From positions 1-64,000 of the forward strand of contig VXQZ01000008.1 of assembly GCA_009838735.1 (NCBI GenBank): a DNA stretch of 64,000 nucleotides, given 5' to 3'. This stretch comes from Chloroflexota bacterium. GTDB lineage: Bacteria > Chloroflexota > Dehalococcoidia > Bin125. The notes beneath the pieces were generated by a model. It was not told where the DNA came from. It did not search any database and saw nothing but the letters and a program-made list of their open reading frames with translations. Positions 1 to 9,720 of the stretch are shown in pieces. The position numbers and the translations under genes were made by a program. The first letter of the stretch is position 1. Each line of letters starts with the position of its first letter.

Positions 1-14
1 GAGGGGGGCGGTGC

Positions 15-731
15 TTAGCAGTTGAGCTGGGTTGCGAGGTCGTGGAAGTCGGTGGCGACGATATCGAAGGAGGGGTCGGGGGTGAGGTCGACGGGAAAGT
101 TGGGGCCCGCTTCGTCGGGCCGGGGGACGAAGGCAGTTCTCATACCGGTCTGGGCGGCGGCGAGCAGGTCACCCTGGTGGGCGGCGACCATCATCACCTC
201 GTGCGACTCGCAGCCCAGTAGCTCGGCTGCGCGCTGGTAGCACTGTGGCTCGGGCTTGAACGCTCCGGTGATCTGAGCCGAGAGGACGCAATCCCAGGGC
301 AGAGCGCCGAATTTGGCCATGTTGACCAGCAGGTCGACGTTGCCATTGGACAGCGTCGAAACGATGAAGCGTGAACGTAAGCGTTGCAATCCGCCGGGCG
401 AGTCGATCCATGGATGCAGCCGATGCCAGGCCCGGTTGAGCTCCTCTACCTCGGCGAGCTCGGCCTCGATGCCCAGTTCGTCCAGCAGAATCTTCAGCAT
501 GCGAAGATGCAGCTGGTCAGCGGTCTGGAAGGGCAATTCTCCATCTCGCACCAGGCGCATGCCGCCGGCGTAGCCTTCGCGGCGCCAGCGGTCGGTGAAC
601 ATGCCGGCGTCAGCGTCGACGCCGTGGCGGCTCAGGAATGCGGCGACCTCGGCTGAAACCGAAGAGCGCCAATCAACGACCGTGCCGAAGACATCGAAGG
701 TCAGGGCTCGAACGCCGCTGAGATCGGCCAT
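15..731 (-). CDS. Haloacid dehalogenase type II (HAD superfamily hydrolase)
   Basis: ORF translation MADLSGVRALTFDVFGTVVDWRSSV... with HAD motif I (DVFGTVVDW), STLSNGN and KPEP..Y motifs; start chosen at the internal Met (731) of the 15..743 ORF. Confidence 0.9.
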   Translation of the reverse strand: MADLSGVRALTFDVFGTVVDWRSSVSAEVAAFLSRHGVDADAGMFTDRWRREGYAGGMRLVRDGELPFQTADQLHLRMLKILLDELGIEAELAEVEELNRAWHRLHPWIDSPGGLQRLRSRFIVSTLSNGNVDLLVNMAKFGALPWDCVLSAQITGAFKPEPQCYQRAAELLGCESHEVMMVAAHQGDLLAAAQTGMRTAFVPRPDEAGPNFPVDLTPDPSFDIVATDFHDLATQLNC

Positions 732-736
732 CGGCA

Positions 737-770
737 CCCTCACCCTAGCCCTCTCCCAGGGGGAGAGGGA
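737..770. repeat. Dispersed-type palindromic repeat CCCTCACCCTAGCCCTCTCCCAGGGGGAGAGGGA
   Basis: Internal inverted repeat CCTCTCCC / GGGAGAGG lying between the HAD gene and the ABC ATPase gene. Confidence 0.6.
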
Positions 771-771
771 A

Positions 772-1647
<876 letters not shown>

Positions 1648-1733
1648 CCTGCTGCGATGCTAATGGTACTCAGGCCGGAACGCGAAGTGGTCTCAATGTG
1701 AAACGGCAAGGCTTCTGGTGGCGTCGTTGACCG

Positions 1734-1937
1734 ATTCCGAAAGTCAGAAAGGCCATCGAAGTCGTTGAGGCGGACGGCTGGTACTTCGTGCGTCAGCGGG
1801 GCAGTCATCGGCATTACAAACACCCAGCGAAGCCGGGGACCGTGACGATTGCCGGACGGCCGTCTACTGATCTGAAGATCAAGACTTGGAAGGGTATTCT
1901 GGACCAAGCTGGTCTCAAGGAAGAGGATGTTCGATGA
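1734..1937 (+). CDS. hicA: HicA-like mRNA interferase toxin; apparent ATT start or start-codon loss
   Basis: Manual translation (I)PKVRKAIEVVEADGWYFVRQRGSHRHYKHPAKPGTVTIAGRPSTDLKIKTWKGILDQAGLKEEDVR*; HicA GSHRHYKHP core; stop overlaps the hicB ATG; absent from the ORF track because no standard start codon gives >=60 aa. Confidence 0.8.
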   Translation: MPKVRKAIEVVEADGWYFVRQRGSHRHYKHPAKPGTVTIAGRPSTDLKIKTWKGILDQAGLKEEDVR

Positions 1938-2227
1938 AGTACGTTGTGGTGTTCGAACAGGCCCCTAACAACTGGTGCGCATTTGTACCGGACCTGCCAG
2001 GTTGCGTCGCGGCTGCCGACACTTTCGAGGAGACGAAGGAGATGATCCGCGAGGCGATCGAGTTCCACATTGAGGCTTACGTCGAAGACGACGAGGCGCT
2101 GCCGGCGCACACTTGCGTTGATGCCGCCGTGGTTGAGGTGAACGTGCCCGAGGGCGCCCGGTTCGCCGAGCCTGAATACCCGCTTTGGGAACCTGAGGAG
2201 CGCGAGGCGGCCGAGGTGGCCGACTGA
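1934..2227 (+). CDS. hicB: HicB-like antitoxin
   Basis: MKYVVVFEQAPNNWCAFVPDLPGCVAAADTFEETKEMIREAIEFHIEAYVEDDEALP is typical HicB; ATGA overlap with hicA. Confidence 0.88.
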   Translation: MKYVVVFEQAPNNWCAFVPDLPGCVAAADTFEETKEMIREAIEFHIEAYVEDDEALPAHTCVDAAVVEVNVPEGARFAEPEYPLWEPEEREAAEVAD

Positions 2228-2231
2228 GGGG

Positions 2232-3509
2232 CTAGCGTTCGCCGACACCCTGTGCGCGCTCGACTCGTTGGGAGATGCGAGACATCGCGAAGGCGACAAT
2301 CCAGAAGATGACGGCGACGAAGACGTAGGCCTCGATCCGGTCGGGCGTGAACTCGAACTGCGCGATGGCCGAGTCGGCGTTGCCCTTCAATTCTCTCAGG
2401 GGCAGAATCACCGTTACCAGGGTGGTGTCTTTCCAGATTGAGATGGCCTGGCCGACCATCGGTGGAATCGAAATTCGCAGCGCCTGGGGCATGATGATCA
2501 GGCGCGTGCGCTGCATCTCCGTGAGGCCCACGGCTTGTGCGGCCTCGAACTGGCCGCGGGGCAGGGCCTGCAGCGCGCCGCGAATGTACTCGGCCATGTA
2601 GGCGCCGGTAAACACGGCCATCACGACCATGGCGCGGATGATCAGATCGCCGCCGATGACATCGTCGAGGATGAAGAGCGCTACGAAGAGCCAGCCGAGT
2701 AACGGCGCCCCGCGGACGATCTCGATGTAGGCCGTGCAGGTGAGTGAGATCGATCGCAGCCGCGATGCTCGTCCGAGCGCTAGCGGGATACCGAGAACGA
2801 CCCCTCCGACGATGCCGACGGGCGCCAGGATCAGGTTCAGGACAAACCCGTCCAGGTGGCGCGGACCTACTTCTCCGCCGACCAGCAGGATGATCAGGAC
2901 AAGCGGCAGTGAGATCGCCAGCAGGCCGCCGACCAGGCGCACCTGGAAGGTCCGTAGGGTTGAAGTCTCTCGCGGCATCCAGACGGTCGCCGCGTAACCC
3001 AGGTACATGCAACCGATGGCAATCAGGAAGTAGAGGGTGGACCAGATCGCGGCGCCGCCGTGGGCCATCAGGAAAATGACGAAACCGCCGACCAGAAGGA
3101 CGAAGAGATGGTCGCGCCGGCCAAATGAGGACCAGGTGCCATACGCAGCGCCGATCAAGGCAAAGACGACGGCGATGCTGACCCAGAGTCTCCAGGCTTC
3201 CTCGTGGGGGAATCCGCCCGCGAACAGCAGCCAGCGGTTGTGGGTGATGACCTGCCAGTTCGCGCCGAAGAAGATGAAGATGACGACGCCCACGACGATC
3301 GCCCCCATGATCGCAGCGGCGATCAGGGTCAGCAGGGTGCCGCCGGTCGAGGGGAACAGGTTCTTGCGCACCCATTCGCGGACGCGCACCGAACGGGGGC
3401 GTCGCGCCCGCTGTCGATGCGGCGGCAGAACGATCCGGCGCTGGCCTGCGCCGGGGGCGGGCGGCAAGGGACGCTGTTCGGGTCGCGGGATTGGCGGCTG
3501 CTCAGACAT
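2232..3509 (-). CDS. Amino-acid ABC transporter permease (AapM-like)
   Basis: His/Glu/Gln/opine-family permease features: EYIRGALQALPRGQFEAAQAVGLTEMQ..IIMPQALRISIPPMVGQAISIWKDTTLV. Confidence 0.92.
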   Translation of the reverse strand: MSEQPPIPRPEQRPLPPAPGAGQRRIVLPPHRQRARRPRSVRVREWVRKNLFPSTGGTLLTLIAAAIMGAIVVGVVIFIFFGANWQVITHNRWLLFAGGFPHEEAWRLWVSIAVVFALIGAAYGTWSSFGRRDHLFVLLVGGFVIFLMAHGGAAIWSTLYFLIAIGCMYLGYAATVWMPRETSTLRTFQVRLVGGLLAISLPLVLIILLVGGEVGPRHLDGFVLNLILAPVGIVGGVVLGIPLALGRASRLRSISLTCTAYIEIVRGAPLLGWLFVALFILDDVIGGDLIIRAMVVMAVFTGAYMAEYIRGALQALPRGQFEAAQAVGLTEMQRTRLIIMPQALRISIPPMVGQAISIWKDTTLVTVILPLRELKGNADSAIAQFEFTPDRIEAYVFVAVIFWIVAFAMSRISQRVERAQGVGER

Positions 3510-3521
3510 ATCGGACCCCGC

Positions 3522-4745
3522 TCAGACGCCGACCCGCGTGACGCGGGAGTTGATGAGGTTCATGACGGCAGATATGACCAGGGAAATCAACATGTAGGTG
3601 ACGATGATGACAAAGAACATCTCCAACGCGTGGCCAGCCTTGTTCTGAATGATCCCTGCCACGCGGAAGAGATCGTCGTACAACACGGCATAAGCGAGCG
3701 ACGAGTTCTTGTTGACGTTGAGGTACTGGTTGGTGATCGAGGGAATCATCTGGCGCAATGCCTGGGGCAGGATGACCAGAGTGAGGCGCTGATAGCCGGA
3801 CAGCCCGATGGCGTTTGCCGCCTCGGTTTGACCTGTCGGCAGCGCCTGGATACTGCCCCGGACGATCTCGGCGTTGAACGCGCCGGTGTACAGCGTGAGG
3901 CCGATGGTCAGGGCCGCGAACTCCGGCCTGATCACCATGCCCTCGAGGTAACGGGTGCCCTCGATGTAGGGTCGGTCGATGCTCACCGGCAGGCCCAGGA
4001 TGATGAAGGTGACCAGCGCGCCGACGGCGAAGATGCCGAATGCCCAGCGATTGGCGAACTGCGGCTGACCGGTCTCGCGTTCCCGGTTCTGGCGGGTACG
4101 ACGGACTGTCATCGCTACCGCGCCGATCGCGATCAGTAGCGCTACCCAGACGCCGACAAACCAGTCCGGAAGTCCCCACAAGCCGTCATTGGGAACGGGC
4201 CAGGGGATTGCGAGTCCACGGTTTGAGATGAAAGCGAAGTCGCCGATGTTGACGACTTCCTGGATGATCGGGGCGCCGACGAGGAAGATGGCGTAGACGA
4301 GCACCACCTGCACGAGCAGGGGAGTGTTGCGGAAGATCTCGACGTAGAGCATCGCCAGGCGAGCCACCAGCCAGTTGGAGGACAGACGGGACACGCCAAC
4401 CAGGACGCCAACGAGGGTCGAGAGCAGAATGGCGACAAAGACGACTCGCAGTGACGCCCAGACGCCGACGAGGTACATCGTGATTCGATTGTTGGTGACG
4501 CCGTCGATGTCGGTCAGCCACTGATTGCCGACCTTGAACGCGGCGGGGTCGTCGAGGAATCCGAAGCCAAACTCGCGCAGATCGAGCGAGTCGTAGACGT
4601 ACCAGGCGACCAGAGCCGTGATGGCGACATAGATCCCCTGCTGCAGCAGGCGGCGGAATCCTCGCCGATAGAACAGCGGTACCGCGTCCGAGGGCGGTGG
4701 TCCGCCGGCGGAAGGCGATGGAGGCGCGGGCGCTTGCGCAGACAT
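3522..4745 (-). CDS. Amino-acid ABC transporter permease (AapQ-like)
   Basis: EIVRGSIQALPTGQTEAANAIGLSGYQRLTLVILPQALRQMIPSITNQYLNVNKNSSLA; adjacent to AapM-like gene. Confidence 0.92.
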   Translation of the reverse strand: MSAQAPAPPSPSAGGPPPSDAVPLFYRRGFRRLLQQGIYVAITALVAWYVYDSLDLREFGFGFLDDPAAFKVGNQWLTDIDGVTNNRITMYLVGVWASLRVVFVAILLSTLVGVLVGVSRLSSNWLVARLAMLYVEIFRNTPLLVQVVLVYAIFLVGAPIIQEVVNIGDFAFISNRGLAIPWPVPNDGLWGLPDWFVGVWVALLIAIGAVAMTVRRTRQNRERETGQPQFANRWAFGIFAVGALVTFIILGLPVSIDRPYIEGTRYLEGMVIRPEFAALTIGLTLYTGAFNAEIVRGSIQALPTGQTEAANAIGLSGYQRLTLVILPQALRQMIPSITNQYLNVNKNSSLAYAVLYDDLFRVAGIIQNKAGHALEMFFVIIVTYMLISLVISAVMNLINSRVTRVGV

Positions 4746-4855
4746 CAGGCTCTGTTCACGATCCGAGTCGGCTTGGGGTTTCGCAACAGGTTAACCGAGA
4801 AGGCCGAGCTATTGGCCCGGACACGGGTTGAGAATAGAAAACGGAGATAGCAAGA

Positions 4856-4878
4856 GGGCCGCCCCGGAGGGCGGCCCC
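4856..4878 (-). terminator. Strong GC hairpin between the SBP gene and the permease gene; possible attenuator or mRNA stabiliser
   Basis: GGGCCGCC-CCGGAG-GGCGGCCC inverted repeat (4856-4863 / 4870-4877), directly downstream of the SBP stop on the minus strand. Confidence 0.6.
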
Positions 4879-4905
4879 TTGTTGTATCGACCTGACTGTG
4901 TCGGT

Positions 4906-6138
4906 CTAGCGGTACGGCAGCGCGTACATGATGCCGCCCTCACCGGGTCCACAATCCACTGCCTCGCTGGGCAGCGGCCGTGCCAGTGCGTTGAGCGTGC
5001 AGTCACGCGGAATGGCGTTGCCAATCTCGCGATCGTAGATCTCGCCGTAGTTGCCCACCGCAGCGATCGCTCGCTGGATGAACTGAGCGTCGACGACATC
5101 GAAGCCGAGTGCGGCAACTTCACCGTCACCAAACGGCACGCCGAGGAGTCGGGCGACCTCGGTGTTCGGCGGGTTGGAAGCCATCGCGGCCACGTTGGCC
5201 TGGGTGATACCGATCTCTTCGGCGCGGATCAGGCCGTGGACGACCCAGTTGACGACGTCTTTCCAGTCGCTGTCATAGTCGCGCACGCCAGGAGCCAGCG
5301 GCTCCTTGGAGATGATCTGCGGGAGGATCTTGTAGTCGTCGGCGTCGTCGCGAACGACGATGCGGGAGGCGAGGTCGGAGGCGTCAGCGGTCAGCACGTC
5401 ACAGCGGCCCTCGAAGAAGGCGGCGGCGACATCCTGGCTCAGACCACCGGTCGGCTCGTAGTCGAGTCCGATGTCGGTGAAGTGGTCGGCCACGTTCTGC
5501 TCGGTGGTCGTACCGGTCTGGACACAGATTGCGGCGTTGGCCATGTCGCTGGTCGAGTTGATGCCCGAGTCCTTGCGGACGGCGAAGCCCTGTCCGGTGT
5601 AGAAGGTGGTCTGGGCGAAGTCGACGTCGAGTTCCATGTCGCGGGAGCTGGTGATGGTCGTCGTGCGGATCAGAATGTCGATCTGGCCGTCGGCCAGCAG
5701 CTCGAACCGAGTTGAGGCGTCAGAGGCGTCGACGTATTCAACGGCGTCGGCGTCCTTGAGCACTGCGGCGGCAATCGCCTTACAGAACTCGATGTCGAAT
5801 CCGGTCACGTTGCCCTGGTCGTCTCGGAAGCCGAAGAGCGGCTGCGTTTGCTTGACGCCGCACTTGAGGGTGCCGCGATCCTGGACGAGCTGGATCGTGT
5901 TACCGCGAGGCTCGCCGGAATCCTGTGCTCTGGGAGCGGCGCGCTGCTGCTCCTGCTGTTGCTGCTCCGCAGGTTGATCCTGCTGCTCCATCTGCTGCTG
6001 TTGTTGTTCCGTCGCCTGTGCCTGCTGGTCGTCCTCATCAGACGTACAGGCGCCGATTACTGCGCCGGCAACCAACGCAGCGCCTGCAAACAGCAGGGCG
6101 CTGACGAGCCGCCGTCCTTTCAGACTTGGCAATCTCAT
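4906..6138 (-). CDS. Amino-acid ABC transporter substrate-binding lipoprotein (AapJ-like)
   Basis: Lipobox-like AVIGACTSDED, Gln-rich linker, then LKCGVKQTQPLFGFRDDQGNVTGFDIEFCKAIAAAV typical of SBP family 3. Confidence 0.92.
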   Translation of the reverse strand: MRLPSLKGRRLVSALLFAGAALVAGAVIGACTSDEDDQQAQATEQQQQQMEQQDQPAEQQQQEQQRAAPRAQDSGEPRGNTIQLVQDRGTLKCGVKQTQPLFGFRDDQGNVTGFDIEFCKAIAAAVLKDADAVEYVDASDASTRFELLADGQIDILIRTTTITSSRDMELDVDFAQTTFYTGQGFAVRKDSGINSTSDMANAAICVQTGTTTEQNVADHFTDIGLDYEPTGGLSQDVAAAFFEGRCDVLTADASDLASRIVVRDDADDYKILPQIISKEPLAPGVRDYDSDWKDVVNWVVHGLIRAEEIGITQANVAAMASNPPNTEVARLLGVPFGDGEVAALGFDVVDAQFIQRAIAAVGNYGEIYDREIGNAIPRDCTLNALARPLPSEAVDCGPGEGGIMYALPYR

Positions 6139-6263
6139 ATCAACCCAATCCTTTCAATGCCTTCTGATCGCACGCCCGAAGGCCACTCCGCTAATCGCGG
6201 ATTATACACACATTTGCACGGTGGCTTGCACACCGGCAGGCACGCTTTCCTCCGCGATCTCTC

Positions 6264-7526
6264 TTAGAGGCGTTTCGACTCAGGAACGTCGAAGTTGAAC
6301 AGTCTGGCCGCATTGAGGCCCAGGATCTTGGCCCGTTCCTCGTCGGTCAGATCGCCCATTGTGCGTTCGATCGCCGCCGCGGAATGCGGCCACGAGCCCT
6401 CGTGATGCGGATAGTCGTTGGCCCAGAGCAGGTTGTCGACCAGGTCATACTTGCGGGCCAGGTCGATGCCAGGCCCGTCATCCTGGAAGGAACCGAAGCA
6501 GTGCGCTCGGTAGTAGTCCGAGGGCAGCCCCTCCAGCTTGGGGAAGGCCCACATGTGGTGCTTGTGATAGGCCTCGTCCATCGCGGTGAGCGCCCACGGG
6601 ATCCAGCCAATTCCGGCCTCAATGGTTCCTGCTCGCAAACCAGGGAAGCGCTGGAAGACGCCCGAGGCGCACATGTTGATGACCGGTTCCATGGTCATGG
6701 CCAGGGAATGGAAGACGTAGTTGGTCACCGCGCCGCCGTTGCCGCGCGCGCCGCGCGGGTCGCGTCCCGTCGAGACGTGGAAGGTGATCGGTAGGCCGGT
6801 TTCCTCGACTGCGGCCCAGAGCGGGTCGAACTCGGGCAGGTTGTAGTTGCGGGAGTCCTCGCCCGTCGGTCCCCAGACCGGCTTGGCCGGGAAGGAGAAG
6901 CCGCGGAAGCCGCGCTCGGCCGAACGCTGGATCTCGGCGATCGCGCCGGGAATGTCACCGGTGGCGACTGATGCCAGCGGCGACGAGCGGTCGTACGTGT
7001 CGCCGAAGGTGTCCCAGGCCCAGTCGTTCCAGGCGCTGCACATGGCGTTGGCGAAGACCGGATCGGAAGTCGCCCACATCGAGAGTCCCTTGTTGGGGAA
7101 GATGATCTCGGCGTCAACGCCGTCGAGGTCCATGTCTCGGACCCGCTCTTCGGGGAATGCGTTGCCGTGCTTGTCACGGACAAGATCTTCGCCAGCCAGT
7201 TTGAGGTCGCGAATCTTGGTCGGGCGGTGACCCTCTGTCACCTGCCAGCGGACGCCGTCTTCGTCTACCTCAATCCTCGGCAGACGGTGGCGGAACTGCT
7301 CGTCGACGCGCCGCTCCCACAGATCAACCGGCTCGTGCACGTGGCAGTCGGCCGAGACCATGAAGTACTTGTTCGGATCACCGGGTCGCGCCGTGCGGAT
7401 CCAGCCCTCAACGCCCGGAGTCACCGTGCGGTGTTCGGGGATCTCATATCCAACCGGGTCGGTCGACGCTCGTTCAGCGGTAACCATGGGCAAATCCTTC
7501 CAGGCAGGGTCAAACCGTGCCATCAC
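6264..7526 (-). CDS. Amidohydrolase family (metal-dependent TIM-barrel hydrolase)
   Basis: VSADCHVHEPVDLWERR..., LPITFHVSTG, LLWANDYPHHEGSWPHS metal-binding motifs; the true start may be an internal Met. Confidence 0.88.
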   Translation of the reverse strand: MMARFDPAWKDLPMVTAERASTDPVGYEIPEHRTVTPGVEGWIRTARPGDPNKYFMVSADCHVHEPVDLWERRVDEQFRHRLPRIEVDEDGVRWQVTEGHRPTKIRDLKLAGEDLVRDKHGNAFPEERVRDMDLDGVDAEIIFPNKGLSMWATSDPVFANAMCSAWNDWAWDTFGDTYDRSSPLASVATGDIPGAIAEIQRSAERGFRGFSFPAKPVWGPTGEDSRNYNLPEFDPLWAAVEETGLPITFHVSTGRDPRGARGNGGAVTNYVFHSLAMTMEPVINMCASGVFQRFPGLRAGTIEAGIGWIPWALTAMDEAYHKHHMWAFPKLEGLPSDYYRAHCFGSFQDDGPGIDLARKYDLVDNLLWANDYPHHEGSWPHSAAAIERTMGDLTDEERAKILGLNAARLFNFDVPESKRL

Positions 7527-7681
7527 TCGATAGTCATCCCGAGTCTAGCTGACCCATTGAGCGCGCGAACAGCCGCGACCACGCCGTGCGCCTCTGGTCT
7601 GACCAATGACTCGCGTGCATCGCGGCTGTTCGTAGCGCGTACTTGACGTTCGATGTCGCGGAGAAGTCGAGGACGGCGGCC

Positions 7682-8050
7682 TCAAATCGGCAAAATCCGA
7701 ACGCGGCTACGGTGGGTATCGACCACAACCAGGGCTCCTGAGATCAAGTCGGCCTCGTGTTGCTCGAGCGCAGCTATGACTGGACCTTCCATGGCTTGGG
7801 GTAGCGCATCTTCATTGCGAACCTGTAGGACGCTCGGAGCGTTGTCGTGCGAAAGCGCCAGCATCGTTCCAAAGTCCAGATCGTGGGTGAACACGATGAG
7901 TTGCCGTGCCGCTGCCCAGTCCATGATCTCCTTGTCGCTGGCTCTTGGGTCGCCGACATCGGACCAGTGCGTCGCTTGCCAGCCGTGGCTCTGGAGCACG
8001 GGAACCCATTTAGGCGACAGGTTCATATCGACGAGCAGACTCGGCCTCAT
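7682..8050 (-). CDS. DUF5615 family PIN-like protein (putative toxin)
   Basis: MRPSLLVDMNLSPKWVPVLQSHGWQATHWSDVGDPRASDKEIMDWAAARQLIVFTHDLDFGTMLAL; DxNLS and THDLDF motifs. Confidence 0.85.
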   Translation of the reverse strand: MRPSLLVDMNLSPKWVPVLQSHGWQATHWSDVGDPRASDKEIMDWAAARQLIVFTHDLDFGTMLALSHDNAPSVLQVRNEDALPQAMEGPVIAALEQHEADLISGALVVVDTHRSRVRILPI

Positions 8051-8268
8051 GACGCGGAGAGGGGTACCTCCCGCTCCTCTAGCCGCCAAGCCGCGTAGGC
8101 CAGAGATTGGTCGATGTCTTCCGATTCAAGATACGGGTAGGCCTCAAGGATTTCGGATGCGGACCGGCCAGCCGCCAAGAGGCCCACAACAGTTCCGACA
8201 GTGACACGCATCCCACGGATGCACGCTTTGCCGCCCATCACATTGGGGTCAACGGTGATCCGGTCCAT
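8047..8268 (-). CDS. DUF433 family protein (putative antitoxin)
   Basis: MDRITVDPNVMGGKACIRGMRVTVGTVVGLLAAGRSASEILEAYPYLESEDIDQSLAYAAW; 4-nt overlap with DUF5615 gene. Confidence 0.88.
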   Translation of the reverse strand: MDRITVDPNVMGGKACIRGMRVTVGTVVGLLAAGRSASEILEAYPYLESEDIDQSLAYAAWRLEEREVPLSAS

Positions 8269-8423
8269 CGACCTCATGCCGGCCCCCCTCCGGTGGCACA
8301 CAAGCTTCAGAGCATCAGTGTACTCAGCGCTGACTCGAGACCAAGTCGGCTAATGTCGTTTCTCGCCACGCCCTGGTTACACAGGCGAGAGAGGGGAAGG
8401 GCTTTGAGTGTTCCAGTAATCGG

Positions 8424-8735
8424 CTACTGCTGCGACAGATCCAAGCGCGAGTACGGACCTGGATGGTCATAGTCAAGCGAAATCGTCTCAATCACGCCGT
8501 TGTCGGGCAATGGCAAGTCGATGTACTCGGGATCGAGGCCTTCCGAGGGCCAGAACCGCAGCCGCACGCCGACCGCTTCGTCCGGCGGCTCGTGCTCAGT
8601 CTCGGCTGCGCCCCGGCCTGAGTGGAACCAGTCGCCTTCGGTCTCGCCGTCGCCGACCAACCAGGAGCCAAACCAGGGCATCGGTTGGCCGAAGTCCGAA
8701 GTTTGCTCGTGCCAGACGACTTTGAGGATCGACAT
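8424..8735 (-). CDS. Hypothetical protein
   Basis: 103-aa ORF MSILKVVWHEQTSDFGQPMPWFGSW... same strand as neighbours and tightly packed upstream of their stop. Confidence 0.55.
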   Translation of the reverse strand: MSILKVVWHEQTSDFGQPMPWFGSWLVGDGETEGDWFHSGRGAAETEHEPPDEAVGVRLRFWPSEGLDPEYIDLPLPDNGVIETISLDYDHPGPYSRLDLSQQ

Positions 8736-8738
8736 GGC

Positions 8739-9611
8739 CTACGTGTCCGAGAAGTTCGGCAGCCGCTTTTCCGAGAACGCCTTGGGACCCTCGATCGAAT
8801 CGTTCATGCCCTGCAGGTTCTGCTCGATCGCGGCGCCGAACTGCTGCGCCATCAGCGGCTCCATGTAGTAGCCGCGGTACAGCGCCTGCTTCATGTTGCG
8901 CACCGCGCGCGGCGCGAGGTAGAGCATCCGCCGGGCGTAGGCGAGGGCCGTTTCGAGCAGCATCTCCTGCGGCACGACGCGCTGGACCCAGCCGAGCTGG
9001 TGGCAGCGTTCGGCGTCGTACTGGGTGTCGCCCCAGAGCGTAAGTTCCATCGCCGATCCGAGTCCGATCTGGCGCGTGAGCGGGATCATCCATCCGGCGC
9101 CGCCCATGTTCCAGCGCGCTTCGGCGATCCCGACTCTCGCCTCCTCCGACATGATCCGGATGTCACATTGCATCGCGAACATGAATCCACCGGCCACGGC
9201 CCAGCCGTTGATGGCGGCGATCGTCGGTTTCCACAGGTTGAGCGCCTCCGACAGTGGCACCGCGCTCTTGCGCCGATCCGGGACATGTACCGGAGACGGC
9301 CGACCTTCGCGTTCGGCCTCACGAGTCGCGGCCGTGTTGATCAGGTCGGCGCCGGCGCAGAACGCTCGTCCGGCGCCGGTCAAGACGGCGCAACGGGCAT
9401 TCGGGTCGTCTCGGTACTCGACAAACGCGTCGTACAGCGCTTCACCCAGGCCGTCGCCGATCGAGTTCAATCGATGCGGCCGATTCAGCGTGATCAGGTA
9501 GATTCCGCCGTCCTCAAGTTTGTCGACCTTTACGACCGGGCCGAAGGTCTCCTGCGGCGTAGCGCGATTGTGTTTCGCCGGGTCGTAGGTCTCGTACTGT
9601 TGCTCGGCCAT
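8739..9611 (-). CDS. Enoyl-CoA hydratase/isomerase family protein
   Basis: ITLNRPHRLNSIG...ARCAVLTGAGRAFCAGADL...AAINGWAVAGGFMFAMQCDIRI crotonase motifs. Confidence 0.93.
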   Translation of the reverse strand: MAEQQYETYDPAKHNRATPQETFGPVVKVDKLEDGGIYLITLNRPHRLNSIGDGLGEALYDAFVEYRDDPNARCAVLTGAGRAFCAGADLINTAATREAEREGRPSPVHVPDRRKSAVPLSEALNLWKPTIAAINGWAVAGGFMFAMQCDIRIMSEEARVGIAEARWNMGGAGWMIPLTRQIGLGSAMELTLWGDTQYDAERCHQLGWVQRVVPQEMLLETALAYARRMLYLAPRAVRNMKQALYRGYYMEPLMAQQFGAAIEQNLQGMNDSIEGPKAFSEKRLPNFSDT

Positions 9612-9720
9612 GTTCTCGTCTCTGTGCTGTCGGCATGCGTGTTGGACAGAGCGCCGTCCTTCGACGTTCGCACGATAATCTACCGACCGAAGCCAATCGG
9701 AATCTGGGAGTCAAACCGCA

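Noticed and set aside
2077-3375. 432-aa minus-strand ORF overlapping the aapM-like gene
   Set aside because: Arg/Pro-rich alternative frame of the permease; no conserved motifs.
3204-4139. 311-aa plus-strand ORF
   Set aside because: Antisense to two clear ABC permeases; low-complexity D/E/G/R shadow ORF.
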